Below, piece after piece: positions 1 through 10,501 of a DNA stretch of 64,000 nucleotides. The DNA lies in NCBI GenBank assembly GCA_027475525.1, contig JAMWFC010000117.1, positions 62,001-126,000 on the forward strand, given 5' to 3'. A model generated the notes under the pieces. The model saw only the letters and a program-made list of their open reading frames with translations. It was not told the origin of the DNA and ran no database searches. The stretch's first letter is position 1. Each line of letters opens with the position of its first letter. The stretch comes from Macrolepiota albuminosa. Its lineage: Eukaryota; Basidiomycota; Agaricomycetes; Agaricales; Agaricaceae. The position numbers and the translations under genes are program-made.

Positions 1-1255
1 ACTCTCCCGAGACATTTAGAATCAAGCGCCAGATCATTGGCGACTCTCTTGCTGACATGCCGACCTTATCACCAAATCCACCACCCTTTCAGCCCACAGG
101 ACGTTTTACCGTGGAATGCCAACAACAATTTGCAAAGGAGCATGACACAGGATTTTTGACCAAAGATGAGTTGAATGTTCTTACCGACCTCGTCGCTAAG
201 CAAGATAAAGCCTTTGCTTGGGAGGACTCGGAATGCGGCAGTCTACATACAGACTTCTTCCCGCCTGTTGTAATCCCGACCATTCCTCATGTACCGTGGA
301 CTGAGCACAACCGACCTTTACCGCCTAGAATCAAAGCCAAGGTCTGCCAAATCATTAGGACCAAGATTAAGGCTGGCATCTACGAACCCTCCAATAGTTC
401 TTACTGCTCTCGGTAGTTTTGCGTCCTCAAAAAGAACGGCAATCTACGCATAGTTCACAGTCTTGAGCCACTGAATAGAGTTACCATACGACACTCTGGC
501 GTACCACCTTTTCCTGACCACATTGCCAAGTCCTTTGCTGGGCGTATTTGTGGCGCCACCCTTGACCTCTACGTTGGCTACAACGAACGCCTAATACACC
601 CTTCTTCCTGGGATCTCACTACTTTTCAAACTCTGTTTGGCACCTTGCACCTAGTCACTTTACCAATGGGCTGGACAAACTCAGTCCCCATATTCCATGA
701 CGACATCACTTTCATCCTCCAACCCGAGATACCGCATAATGTCCTTAGCTTTATTGATGACGTTGGCGTCAAAGGCCCCAAAGACTGGCGACTCATAAAC
801 GGCTTACTGGCAACCCATTCCGAGAACCCCAACATCTGCTTAGTGCTTTGGGAGTTTTTCCAGCTGCTTAACCGAGTTCTCCAACGTATGAAGTATAGCA
901 GTGGAACCTTTAGCGGTCACAAACTCCTCCTTTGCACGCCAAGGTTCAAAATACTTGGTCACATCTGCACTCCCGACGGACACGTTCCCAACGAGTCTTG
1001 CTTAGCACTCCTGGAGCGATGGGGTCCTTGCTGCGACTTATCTAAAGTTCGCGCCTTTCTTGGTACCGTTGGCATTCTCAGGATATTCATCAAGAATTTT
1101 GCCCATTGTGCACATGCCCTTAACCGACTCACCCGCATCAACAAGCCCTTCAAATTTGGGCCAGACCAGGTCACTGCCCAACAAGACTTAGTAAAAGCCC
1201 TACAAGATGCCAAACCCCTAGTTCCTATCGACTATAGCTCTGCTGACCCAGTTAT
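1..1255 (+). pseudogene. Element O (G2 Gypsy) pol fragment: RT region
   Basis: Degenerate reverse transcriptase of the outer, oldest G2-family Gypsy element. The translation follows the same order as the G2 copy at 21.2-22.5 kb: the pre-RT segment with PTGRFTVE, the PTIPHVPWTEHNRPLPP block, FCVLKKNGNLRIVHSLEPLN, LPMGWTNSVPIFHDDITF, the catalytic FIDDVGV and the linker into RNase H (PLVPIDYSSADPV). A stop replaces Arg-Trp at about 413-417 and further substitutions lie nearby. The fragment stops at the N gap. The same pol resumes at 11726 with the end of RNase H, because element A and the gap lie between. No LTR or gag is in the window, so the 5' part of O lies to the left. Confidence 0.9.
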
Positions 1256-1355
1256 NNNNNNNNNNNNNNNNNNNNNNNNNNNNNNNNNNNNNNNNNNNNN
1301 NNNNNNNNNNNNNNNNNNNNNNNNNNNNNNNNNNNNNNNNNNNNNNNNNNNNNNN
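1256..1355. other. Assembly gap of 100 N
   Basis: Exactly 100 Ns, the usual placeholder for a gap of unknown length. On the left is G2-family pol broken at the RT/RNase H junction. On the right is G1-family protease. The gap should therefore hide the rest of the G2 RNase H plus the whole 5' LTR, leader, gag and protease start of element A, by comparison with element F about 3.4 kb or more. The break falls within a base or two of the homologous site where element C carries a Tc1 insertion. Confidence 0.9.
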
Positions 1356-1694
1356 AACATGCAGAGCGCTAACGGCACGATTGATCGATCCTTGGGGATG
1401 GCTCGGAACGTGCCATGTGCTATAGGCGATCTTACATTCTATCTACAAATTCACATACTTAGATCGCCTGCCTACGATTTATTATTAGGAAGGCCCTTCG
1501 ATGTGCTAGCGCGATCAGTGGTCAAAACAACGTCCAAGGAGGAAACGACGCTAACTATTAGTGACCCCAATTCTGGAGTTAGGAGAACGGTACCGACATT
1601 TCCCCGAGGGAGGTTCCAGAAGCCTGGACCAAGAAAGCGACCTTACGTTAGCGACGACCCTTGCGAGTGTTTTCCGGCGCCATCGAGGAGATGA
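1356..1694 (+). pseudogene. Element A (G1 Gypsy) gag-PR ORF, 3' end of protease
   Basis: C-terminal part of a retropepsin-like aspartic protease that would process Gag-Pol in the virus-like particle. The N-terminal catalytic DSG is lost in the N gap; it is present in sister copies as VDSGSQIISMA (element C) and MDSGSQIISMA (element F). What remains includes NMQSANGTIDRSLGMA and the conserved LLLGRPFDVLA segment. The frame closes with TGA at 1692-1694, 34 nt past the first position of the RT reading frame, which lies in the -1 frame. Called a pseudogene only because the 5' end is missing; the visible codons are intact. Confidence 0.85.
1661..1694 (+). promoter_or_regulatory. PR/RT overlap, candidate -1 frameshift site (element A)
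   Basis: The gag-PR frame and the RT frame overlap by 34 nt, with RT in the -1 frame. The overlap begins GCGAGTGTTTTCC. The same GTGTTTTC core and the same -1 relation occur in element C (about 22858-22885, minus strand) and element F (from about 43000). It does not match the canonical X XXY YYZ heptamer, so the recoding mechanism is open. Confidence 0.5.
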
Positions 1695-3797
1695 GTGATG
1701 AGGATCATGGAGATGAAGCGCTTATCTTGGACTATAATCATCGGACTGGGCAAGTAACCTTTATATCACATACCCCTTTAGCCCCTGAAATCTTGAACAC
1801 TTCTACGTCGCTTACTAGCGAAGCTTTATCCTACTTATACCTCACTGCATCCGATATTACTGAAAATCTTTTGACAGACACTTACTTCGTTTCTTCCCCT
1901 GATTCTAAAGAACCTTTGATATCCGGTTTCGCTAGAAACCAGAGTTCCATTTATAATATGTTTGCTAACAACAGTACCCCTAAGCGCAAAGGGGTTCAGG
2001 TTAAAAAGAAATACAAGCCAGTAGCGCTTAAAACGAAACCGGTAGCAAGTGGCGTACCCGAAGAATTTCGCATCGAGAGAAAAATCATTGGAGACCCGTT
2101 AGTGACCCTTCCCGAGCTTAATCCGAACCCGCCACCCTTCGAGCCTACCGGACGATTCACGGAAGAACGACGGGCGCTATTCCTTAGCGCCCATGATACA
2201 GGCTTTCTATCGACGGCGGAACTAGATGTATTGACCGACATTATGCAAAAACAAAACAAAGCATTTGCTTGGGAGGATTCCGAACGCGGTAAACTGAGAA
2301 CTGACTTCTTTCCACCAGTGGTTATACCCACAATACCTCATGTACCTTGGACCGAGCATAACCGACCGATACCGCCGGGTATTGAAGCGGAGGTTTGCCA
2401 AATTATTTGTTCCAAAATAGCGGCGGGAGTTTACGAGCCTTCCAATTCGGCATACCGGTCGCGATGGTTTTGTGTACTAAAGAAAAATGGCAAGCTACGT
2501 ATAGTTCACAGTCTGGAGCCGCTAAACAAAGTCACGATTCGTCATTCAGGGGTACCGCCCTTCCCCGATCACGTCGCTGAATCGTTCGCGGGAAGAATAT
2601 GTGGCGCTACCCTGGATCTGTACGTTGGCTATGACGAGCGCTTGATTCACCCTTCCTCTCGCGACTTAACGACATTTCAAACGCCATTCGGAGCGCTACG
2701 ACTGGTTACACTTCCCATGGGGTGGACGAATTCGGTACCCATATTCCACGACGACATTACGTTTATTCTACAACCCGAAATACCCCACCATGTGCTTAGT
2801 TTTATCGACGATGTTGGCGTTAAGGGCCCAAAAGATTGGCGCCTTGTAGATGGCAAGCCCGAAGTGCACCCGGAAAATCCTAATATCCGCATGGCGCTAT
2901 GGGACTTCTTCCAATTGGTCAACCGGGTGCTTCAGCGCATGAAATATTGTGGTGGAACGTTCTCAGGACACAAGTTGGTTCTTTGCGCGCCACAATTTAA
3001 AATTTTAGGGCACGTTTGCACGCCAGAAGGCAGGATCCCTGAGGAGAGCCGATTAGCGCTTCTAGAGAAGTGGGGAGTCTGCCATAACCTCTTGGAAGTT
3101 CGCGCGTTTCTAGGCACGGTAGGCGTGCTGCGCATGTTCATACACCATTTTTTACATCAAGCGCACGCGCTAAATCGCTTAACTCGTTCAGGGGTCCCCT
3201 TCGAATTCGGACCCGACCAAATTAATGCCCAAAAAGACTTAGTGAAGGCACTGCAGGAAGCGAAGCCATTGGTACCCATTGATTATACTATATCCGATCC
3301 AGTTATACTTGCCGTCGACACCTCTTACATCACGGTTGGCTTCTTTTTATGTCAATGTGATAGCGCAAATCGAAAAATCAGACGCTACAATCGCTTCGGA
3401 TCAATTACCCTTAACGACAGAGAGTCGCGCTATAGTCAGCCCAAACTGGAATTATACGGATTGTTTCGAGCGTTTCAGGCACTATGCATGTATCTTATTG
3501 GGGTTCGAAACCTGATCGTCGAAGTTGACGCACACTACATCAAAGGGATGCTTCAGAACCCAGACATTCAACCTTCGGCTAGCATGAATCGCTGGGTAGT
3601 AGCAATACTAATGTTCCACTTCAAGCTCGTGCATGTCAAGAGTGCGTTTCACGGACCTGATGGACTATCTAGGCGACCTAGGCAGCCGGAGGACGAGGCG
3701 CTAGACGAAAGCAATAAGGACGTATTTGACGACTGGATTGACCGATTGCACGGTTTCATACATATTATTCAATTGCCTATTTCGGCCCTTCGCAAAG

Positions 3798-3953
3798 ACC
3801 AACCTGTCTCGACTTGGCTACACCCTATCATCCCGTATCAACCTAAACCGTATCAAGCTCCATCGACCTTTTACACCAACCTGTCTCGACTTGGCTACAC
3901 CCTATCATCCCGTATCAACCTAAACCGTATCAAGCTCCATCGACCTTTTACAC
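3798..3953. repeat. Tandem duplication, period 77 bp (inside element A pol)
   Basis: Two copies of a 79-bp match offset by 77 bp (3798-3876 and 3875-3953). The duplication shifts the frame between RNase H and integrase; it is the first of the fourteen period-77 duplications. Confidence 0.95.
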
Positions 3954-5247
3954 GGCCAGTATCTATAACGTCGTTAAGCCATATAACGACCTAAAGATAG
4001 TCAAGGAACCAAGACCCTTACGGGAAGATAGTCGCAACCTTCCATATTCGGCGGTACCTCGTAGCGCCAAGGCTAAGTCAGAAGACCAGCGAGTCGATCA
4101 GGTTAGGAAATGGTTACAGGATTTGCGACGACCATCAGACCTTACGGACACGGAATACGCCACCTTCATTCGATATGCAACGACTTTCTTTATGGTTGAA
4201 AATCGGCTTTGGCAACGAAATAGGTCTGGCGCGCATAAATTAGTAATCAAGCCCGAGGGCCGCGTCAGGATTTTGCGCGCTATGCATGATGACTTGGGAC
4301 ATCGAGGACTCTACGCGACGCGGGCGAATTTATTGGAACGTTTTTGGTGGCCTCAAGTTAGCGCCGATATCGCATGGTATATTTGTACTTGTCATCTCTG
4401 CCAAATCCAACAGACGCACCAAGTCCTTATTCCCCCAACCATAGCGACTCCAGCACCCTTGTTCGGAAAAATATATATCGACACTATGCACATGCCCAAG
4501 TCGGGGCGCTACAAGTACATTATTCAGGGAAGGTGTTCTTTGGTACATTGGCCGGAGTTCCGTATGCTCCAGCGGGAAAATACCGACGCTATAGCTAAGT
4601 GGCTCTTCGAAGATGTTATTTGCAGATGGGGAGCCCTTCACGAGATTGTTACAGACAACGGAGCGCCGATAGTTAAGGCGCTTACCTACCTCGCTAAGAA
4701 ATACAACATACAGCATATTCGGATCTCAGGATACAATAAACGCGCTAACGGTATAGTGGAAAGGCCACATTTTGACGTACGACAGGCGCTATTTAAGGCG
4801 GTAGACGGCGACGAAAGTCGCTGGAGCGAAGCGACTTATTCGGTCTTTTGGTCTGAACGAGTTACCGTACGGAAGAGGATGGGCTGCTCTCCCTACTACG
4901 CGGCGACTGGCACCCATCCCCTGCTTCCAGCAGACGTTGTGGAGGCAACATACCTACAACCCCCACCTAACTCAATCCTGTCCTCTACCGACCTTATCGC
5001 TAGGCGCGCCATTGACTTACAACGACGCATGGAGGATCTAGAGCGCCTACACGAGGTGGTATTTCAAGCTAGACGACAAGCCGCATTACGATTTGAAAGC
5101 GAGCATAGTGCTACTATCCGAGACTACAACTTTACAGCTGGCGCCTTAGTGCTAATGCGCAACTCGAAAATCGAAGTAACCCATAACAAAAAGATGCGAC
5201 CTCGATACCTAGGGCTCCTCATAGTCGTTTCCCGCAATAAGGGAGGA

Positions 5248-5403
5248 GCCTACGTACTCTGCGAGCTGGACGGCTCGGTTTTGCATCGACCGGTAGCGGC
5301 GTTTTGACTCATTCCCTACTTAGCGCCTACGTACTCTGCGAGCTGGACGGCTCGGTTTTGCATCGACCGGTAGCGGCGTTTTGACTCATTCCCTACTTAG
5401 CGC
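5248..5403. repeat. Tandem duplication, period 77 bp (3' end of element A pol)
   Basis: A 79-bp match at offset 77 (5248-5326 and 5325-5403). It creates the false stop at about 5307 and pushes the acidic C-terminal tail of integrase out of frame. Confidence 0.95.
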
Positions 5404-5668
5404 GTGAACACATTCCACTACCTTTGCTGGCGCTAGACATTGACACGGCCAAACTGCGAGAGCTTGAAGAGACTGAGTTGGTGGACGATGACGAGATCAC
5501 TCCTGATGACGAAGAGGAACAATAAAAGACCACGGAAAATGAGGCGCCAGCGGTTAGCGCCCCCCTTGCTACGGACTTAAAGCATGCGCTAGTAATCATG
5601 AAAAGGGTGCATAACTTGGCGATACTAATACATGCGGCATTACCAAACTATACTTGACTACAAAAAGC

Positions 5669-6412
5669 TTAAGACAACGATGACGACCGCCGACGAGGAC
5701 CCTTGACTCGCTCCTTGTGTCGCCTATAGGCGGGAGGAGCACCGGAAGGGGGACGAATGGCAGCGTTAGGCGGCGCGGGAGGAGCGACTGGAGGAGGAGG
5801 TACGGGAGCGACTGGAGAAGGAGGTACGGGAGCGCGAGGAGGCATGGAAAAGGCGATTGTAGGTGGAGCGAGGGAAGGACCCGGGGGAGCGGCGGGACGA
5901 GTAGGGGACAAGTACCACCCGGCCTCGTCCAAGCGACGCTCTAAAGCTGTGAAAGGAACGATCACGCGGTCGAGCACGGCTCTACTAGCGGTAGGGTTGA
6001 CAAGAACCGGAAGAGGGAGCCAGGAAAGGCTCTAGAAAAGGGCAGGGAGTTAGCTAACCAAAGCCAGGCGAAAAAGGGGTATAGGTACTAACCAAACCCC
6101 CGGTCTCGCGGAGAAGACTATGAAGGCTCAACGCGGTACCAGCAATGGTCTGCTCCTACGGCGCGCATAAGTATTACCTAAAACATGCGCTAATAAAGGG
6201 TTTACGGTGACTAGGGCCGGGTCTGTGTCTATCTCCCATTCGGCGGAGGCCGCTAGAAGGATCCAGTATCGGCGCACAAGGGTCAATATGTTACTATTCT
6301 CCTGCGGAAAGCCGCCGTCAGGCATTAACAAGAGGAAGCGCTCGAGGCGATCTAGGATGAGAGGCCGGTGAATGAGTACGGGGTCATCAAGAAGGAGGGA
6401 AGGTTCTGGCAT
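5669..6412 (-). CDS. Antisense ORF 2 of G1 elements, function unknown
   Basis: Not recognised. I read two exons. The first starts at ATG 6412 (MPEPSLLLDDPVLIHRPLIL) and contains a helical stretch with ILTLVRRYWILLAA. The second starts after an acceptor CCCTTTTCTAG at about 6033 with SLSWLPLPVLVN, then becomes rich in Pro and Ala, and ends RRRSSSLS before a stop at 5669. The decayed sister in element F (53040-53713) keeps the same start (MSESPLLLDE) and the VRRYQILLAA motif, which argues that it is a real gene of the family. It lies antisense to and downstream of pol. The pattern P...L.RR..LL in its first exon resembles exon 1 of ORF-Z, so these may be paralogous modules. The exon 1 donor is unclear. 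Confidence 0.55.
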
Positions 6413-6538
6413 GATATGATACTAACCGGGTTAACTGCGCCAGAATCCATAAAATACCTCTCATCAAGAAGGAGGGAAGGTTCTGGCATGATATGATACT
6501 AACCGGGTTAACTGCGCCAGAATCCATAAAATACCTCT
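6384..6538. repeat. Tandem duplication, period 77 bp
   Basis: A 78-bp match at offset 77 (6384-6461 and 6461-6538). It duplicates the start region of antisense ORF 2, so two equivalent ATGs exist (6412 and 6489). 6412 is used because it joins the rest of the exon. Confidence 0.95.
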
Positions 6539-6799
6539 AGCTGGTTGCAGGGTCGCGGATGCTTGGGAACTCTTACATGCGCAAACAATCATGAGGGGGG
6601 GGGGAAGACAATGATGCATTTCATATATCTACGACAAAAGAAATCAACTAGCCAAAATCTGTCAGCCCGGTGGCGCCACGAAAAAGAAGAAGCCGACTTA
6701 CATAAACAACATGGGAGACGGACGAGTATCAAGGACCGGGCAAAAGGAGAGGCCTGGAAGGCCGCCAGCCTTCAGTTGGACCGCGAAAAAGCCGGCCAC

Positions 6800-7241
6800 C
6801 AGTAGACGAGCGGGGCGCCTAGCGGGGCAATGCGTTAGAAGGAAGAAAACAAGGTAATAAGGTAACGGACCAGGTAGTGACTCTCCTCCAGCAGCAACTC
6901 AAGACGCTCCTTCGTTTCCTTGGTCGTGATTTGCTTTATTGGGCGACTATCAGAAGAGAAGGAGGGCAAAAAAGGCAATAGCGCACCTGAAAAATCCGAC
7001 TCCAGTTTTTCTCCATACCGAAACGGGTCAACGGCAGGTCATCGTTCCAGATCTCACAGGCCACACAAAGTAGCTGGCAGCGACGACCTAACTCAACGAC
7101 TCCGTCGGTCAGCCCAGGCACGCCGACCGCTGGGTAGTGGTGGAAGAACAAGGTAGCGCGTTCCAGGAAAGTGGGGGGATCCATTACGATATGAGCACGA
7201 TCACAACGGGCAGTCCACACGATGCCGGTTGGGCTTTCCAT
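6800..7241 (-). CDS. Antisense ORF 3 of G1 elements, function unknown
   Basis: Not recognised. Start chosen at ATG 7241 because element F begins at the same codon (MESPTGLMW versus MESPTGIVW here). The first exon reads to about NWSRIFQ (near 6990) and ends at a possible donor CAG/GTGCGC. A probable second exon follows near 6945 with QITTKETKERLELLLEE, a short charged helix, and peters out at a stop around 6845. The segment FLERATLFFHHYPAVGVPG followed by a Leu/Arg-rich stretch is similar in layout to ORF-Z exon 1. Exon limits are by eye and the 3' end is uncertain. Confidence 0.45.
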
Positions 7242-7244
7242 CAC

Positions 7245-7767
7245 AAAGACTGATGAGATGCTGTCGGGGCATGGGCAATTTATAGGACTCGGACGGTGTT
7301 TCAACTAGCGACAGCGTGGGAGGGCATTTCTCAAGGGGCTTGGACCCTGACGCAGACACGAACCAATAGGATGCGCTGGAGTCCATTTTAGGTCGCACAA
7401 AGAGGGTATTAACCTTCGAGATCTAGCGCTTATACCCACCATCACCGAATAACCACAAGCGATCAGTGGCACTCTATTTCTTATACATTAAAACTTCTTG
7501 CATGAATCGACTTATTTTTCTACAGACGATACCTATTTCTTCCTAGGCTGGCGCGATATTGGCTATTGGGTCGCGCTGGTAATAGGGGTTTTTACGCCAT
7601 GATGATTTACTGAGCGTTTCCCCTTTTTCTTACTTTGTATTTTGATTACTTACAAACTGACGATTTCGAAACAAGGGGAGGGGAGCGTTTATTTTAGTAT
7701 GGCTATCACAGACTACGTATCAAATTTTTCAAAGTCCACAAAAATTCGAAGCGCTACGGGCCGGCGA
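7245..7767. other. Intergenic stretch between antisense ORF 3 and ORF-Z (element A)
   Basis: About 520 bp without a convincing gene. It probably holds the promoter of antisense ORF 3 and the 3' UTR of ORF-Z, and it contains the conserved motif annotated at 7585-7628. Short plus-strand ORFs here have no counterpart in element F. Confidence 0.5.
7585..7628 (+). promoter_or_regulatory. Conserved non-coding motif (element A copy)
   Basis: GGGGTTTTT, a short spacer, ATGATGATTTACTGAGCGTT, then TCCCCTTTTT. The 20-nt core is identical in both G2 copies (17213-17265 minus strand; 27598-27630 plus strand) and recognisable in element F (54785-54830), although the flanking sequence of G1 and G2 is unalignable by eye. 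It always lies between pol and the 3' end of ORF-Z. Role unknown; a cis signal for RNA processing, packaging or priming is possible. Confidence 0.6.
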
Positions 7768-10355
7768 CTACGCATCAGACGCGGAGGGAGCGGGATCACC
7801 CAATGGAAGCAAGTCCCTGTCTTGAATGGCGTTACTCGCTTGCCACTCAAGCGCATCAGTGATGTCGTCATGGAGCTCAAGCAGGAGGAGCTCACGGCGC
7901 GCTAAGGTGGAAACACGAGGACGGAGGAGGGCGAGTTCGCTACCAACGACGTCGGTCGCGTCCTCGATCTGGCGAAGTTGTTGATGGAGATCGGCGGCAG
8001 GACGAAGGGGAGTGACAGGATAAGAGAACTCATCCCCAAGCCAGGGATAGGCGTCGCCGGAAACGCGCATGGCGGGGGGAGGAGTCCAAAAAGGATCGAA
8101 CTTAGCGGAGGTCAGCGGAGAGGCGAACTAACTAGGAAATGCAGACTTACTCAAACGGTTACGGGAGCACGGGGGGTCCATTCATGGCGCTCATCGCCTG
8201 GGGACATGGCCCTAGCGGAAGAAAGGCGGATGCCATAGGAAGGCAAGTACCTCCAGCGGCGGCGGCGCTCGCCCTGAGCTACTAGGGTCCCTTCGGACTC
8301 AGGCGCGGTAGAGGACTCGCGAGTACTGGGGAAGGAAGAGAGGCTACGAGGAGGGGTAAGAGATGGTGTAATAGGAAGGGCGACGGGGGAGGCGCTAGCC
8401 GCGACAGGCTTGGGAGCAGGGGTAGCGCCGGCAACAGACATCACGACATCTTCGGCGGACGGGATATCCACAACGACTGGAAGCAAAGGAGTAGGGGACC
8501 TGGAGACAAAGAGGTTAGCGCAACCTAAACAGGAAAACACGAACATTACGCACCGATTACCACTGGGGCCGCTCTGATAAGGGTTAGCGGCGATAGGGGG
8601 AGTAATGCGAAGCAGAAGAGCGCGTACCGCCAATAGCGCATCGGTGTCGACCACAGGCCCAGCCTCATCGTCATCCTCGCCCTCAGCATCCCTCTCGGTA
8701 TCCTCGCCTTCATCAGTAGACGACTCGGTAGAAGACAAGACGACGGGAGTAGCAGGCGCTAGCTCCCGGCGCTTACCGGGACTCTTGCTAGGAGAGGCGA
8801 CAATAGGCTTACGCTTCGAAGGGACGGGACGACGGGGAGAACGGGCAAAGGGGGCGGTCACGGTAGTACCATCTTGGGTGATGGGAAGCGCTAGGCTTGC
8901 AGCGCTAATCACAGTGGGCTGACGAGTAGCGGCCAAATCGCGTTGCTGCAACACAAAGGCCTGGGCGTTACGAACTAAGACTGCGCGCTTGTAATTGCGC
9001 TGCATGATAGCGTCCCTACCACGTTCGCGAGTACGAATCCCATTGAAGGCACAGCCCCATTTCAACGCATCGCAACGGTAGCAGGGAAGAGAGGCGGTAG
9101 GAAACCAGCAACCCTCAGGATCGTTTTCAGACCAGCATTTATCGCACTGGGAAAGAAGTTAGCGACGTCATCAAACTTTCAGGGACAAACATGCACTTAC
9201 CGCACCAATCTTTGCCCTAAAGGCGCGGCGCTCCACGGGTGCCACCATAACCTTCTTCTTAGCGCCGAGCACCTGGACACCAGCCGGGAGGCCGGTATCA
9301 ATGACGGTAGTATCGCAACGAAGGCGCAGCAAATCACGAAGCTCCGCGTCAGTAAACATAGTTTGGTTGGGCGCCTAAGAAGGGCTCGATCAGGCGCTAG
9401 AGACAAGCGATCTTAAAAGGAAACACTTACGACATACAAAGGGGCAACACGAGCAGGGAGATTGACCTAAGAAGAAGAGTGAGTAGAAGAACTAGAGGCA
9501 AGAAGACAAGGACGCACGGTACGTTTAGGAGGACTAGCGAGAGTAGGGGGCGCGCGATTAATAACGACGGCGAAGTTACGGGGGGGAAGGCGAGAAATAG
9601 TATGGGTAGGTCCGGGCCAGGGCTCACTGGCGGTAACGGCAATCCGTTTGATGGCCGAGTGAGGAGGCGCAGTACGAGTGGGAGAAGCGACGATGGGTGC
9701 AGGGCGAGTGGGAGAAGCATCGCCACGAAAAGGACTACCAAGAACGGGAGGAGGCAGAACGGAAACAGGAGCAGCAGGAGCGGCCGGAACGGAAGGAACG
9801 GTAGAGGCCGACGGGGCGCTAGGAAGACTTGCAACGGTGGGCGACGTAGCAACCGACTACTCAGGGTTAACATGGAAAATGTGAGGAAGAAAAGGAGGGA
9901 ACTCACCTCGCCAACCTCGGTACTAGCCAGCAGGGCGTCGATCTCGTCGGATAGGGAAGGAGCCTAGTATGGGCGCTGAACCTTAGCGCCACGAACCTAA
10001 AATCAAACCTAAAAACTTACGAACAAGTCCGCAAACGGTAGCAACCAATCGGCACCCTCATATTCACGGTACCGAGCCATGCACCATTCACACTTACGAA
10101 CAAGTCCGCAAACGGTAGCAACCAATCGGCACCCTCATATTCACGGTACCGAGCCATGCACCATTCACAAACCTCAACGCCCCGTGCCCAGGAACTGTCA
10201 GAGCCGCGGACCACGAGCCAGCGCCGATAGAGTTGCATAATGCCAGGGACGGTTTGTGGCGCATCGGCGGGACTGACAGACTTAGCGCGATCGAATAAAT
10301 AAGAGGCTTTAGCCAGGAAATTGCGAAGAGCAGAGGCATCGAAAGGAGTGGACAT
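7768..10355 (-). CDS. ORF-Z of element A: antisense Zn2Cys6-like protein, multi-exon
   Basis: Accessory gene convergent with pol. Exons read by eye: 10355-10021 (one 77-bp duplication inside; starts MSTPFDASALRNFLAKASYL), 9963-9907, a Ser/Pro/Ala-rich exon from about 9856, 9374-9201 (FTDAELRDLLRLR), 9146-8151 and 8100-7768. Donors are mostly GTAAGT or GTGAGT. Exon 9146-8151 opens with a six-cysteine cluster, C-X2-C-X8-C-X8-C-X2-C-X6-C (CDKCW ... GCWFPTASLPCYRC ... GCAFNG). This is close to the fungal Zn2Cys6 DNA-binding cluster but with a longer first loop. Basic, acidic (DTERDAEGEDDDEAG) and Pro-rich segments follow. The last exon has SGDAYPWLGDEF and a Leu-rich helix. The 8153-8151 codon is TGA where element F has CAA, probably decayed from CGA. 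DNA binding is inferred, not shown. Confidence 0.7.
10015..10169. repeat. Tandem duplication, period 77 bp (ORF-Z exon 1)
   Basis: A 78-bp match at offset 77 (10015-10092 and 10092-10169). It duplicates the 3' end of ORF-Z exon 1 and its donor site. With one unit removed exon 1 is 258 nt, exactly 86 codons. Confidence 0.95.
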
Positions 10356-10487
10356 GTTGGAAAGATGGGAAGGAAAACACGAGAAGGTGAAGGGCTAAAA
10401 ACGATTTTTATAAGGCGCCGGCGGCATCATACGGACCGTAGCGCAGTCAAATTAATGACGGCGTTTGACTAAGGACAGTCAATTTTT

Positions 10488-10501
10488 CAGTTGGGGGGAG
10501 A
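10488..10501 (+). promoter_or_regulatory. Polypurine tract of element A
   Basis: TTTTTCAGTTGGGGGGAGA immediately before the 3' LTR. Identical in position and nearly identical in sequence to the tracts of elements C and O. Primes plus-strand DNA synthesis in this class of retrotransposon. Confidence 0.8.

Larger units (their letters stand above)
1661..5525 (+). pseudogene. pol: Element A (G1 Gypsy) pol: RT-RNase H-integrase
   Basis: Copies and inserts the element. In order: conserved pre-RT PTGRFTEE; RT with FCVLKKNGKLRIVHSLEPLN, LDLYVGYDERLI and FIDDVGV as catalytic motif; RNase H with LAVDTSYITVGFFL (Asp), KLELYGL (Glu) and VEVDAHYIKG (Asp); integrase zinc finger (LGHRGL ... CTCHLCQ); D,D,E core with IDTMHMP, VTDNGAP and ANGIVERPH; a GPY/F-like segment MRPRYLG; and an acidic tail ending in TAA at 5523-5525. 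I see no chromodomain. The frame is broken only at two 77-bp tandem duplications (3798-3953 and 5248-5403). Removing one unit of each leaves 3,711 nt, or 1,237 codons including the stop, with no internal stop in the translations I have. This is the least decayed G1 pol here. Confidence 0.9.

Noticed and set aside
1256..1355. A single fused protein across the N run
   Set aside because: The two sides belong to different families (G2 RT and G1 protease); the translation through Ns is meaningless.
3726..3923. Short plus-strand ORF across the first 77-bp duplication
   Set aside because: Created by the duplication; overlaps pol in the wrong frame.
5717..6035. Gly/Arg-rich plus-strand ORFs
   Set aside because: Opposite strand of the Pro/Ala-rich exon of antisense ORF 2.
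9427..9906. 159-codon Leu-rich minus-strand ORF resembling a membrane protein
   Set aside because: Shadow frame of the Ser/Pro/Ala-rich ORF-Z exon; the same DNA read in the ORF-Z frame is continuous with neighbouring exons.
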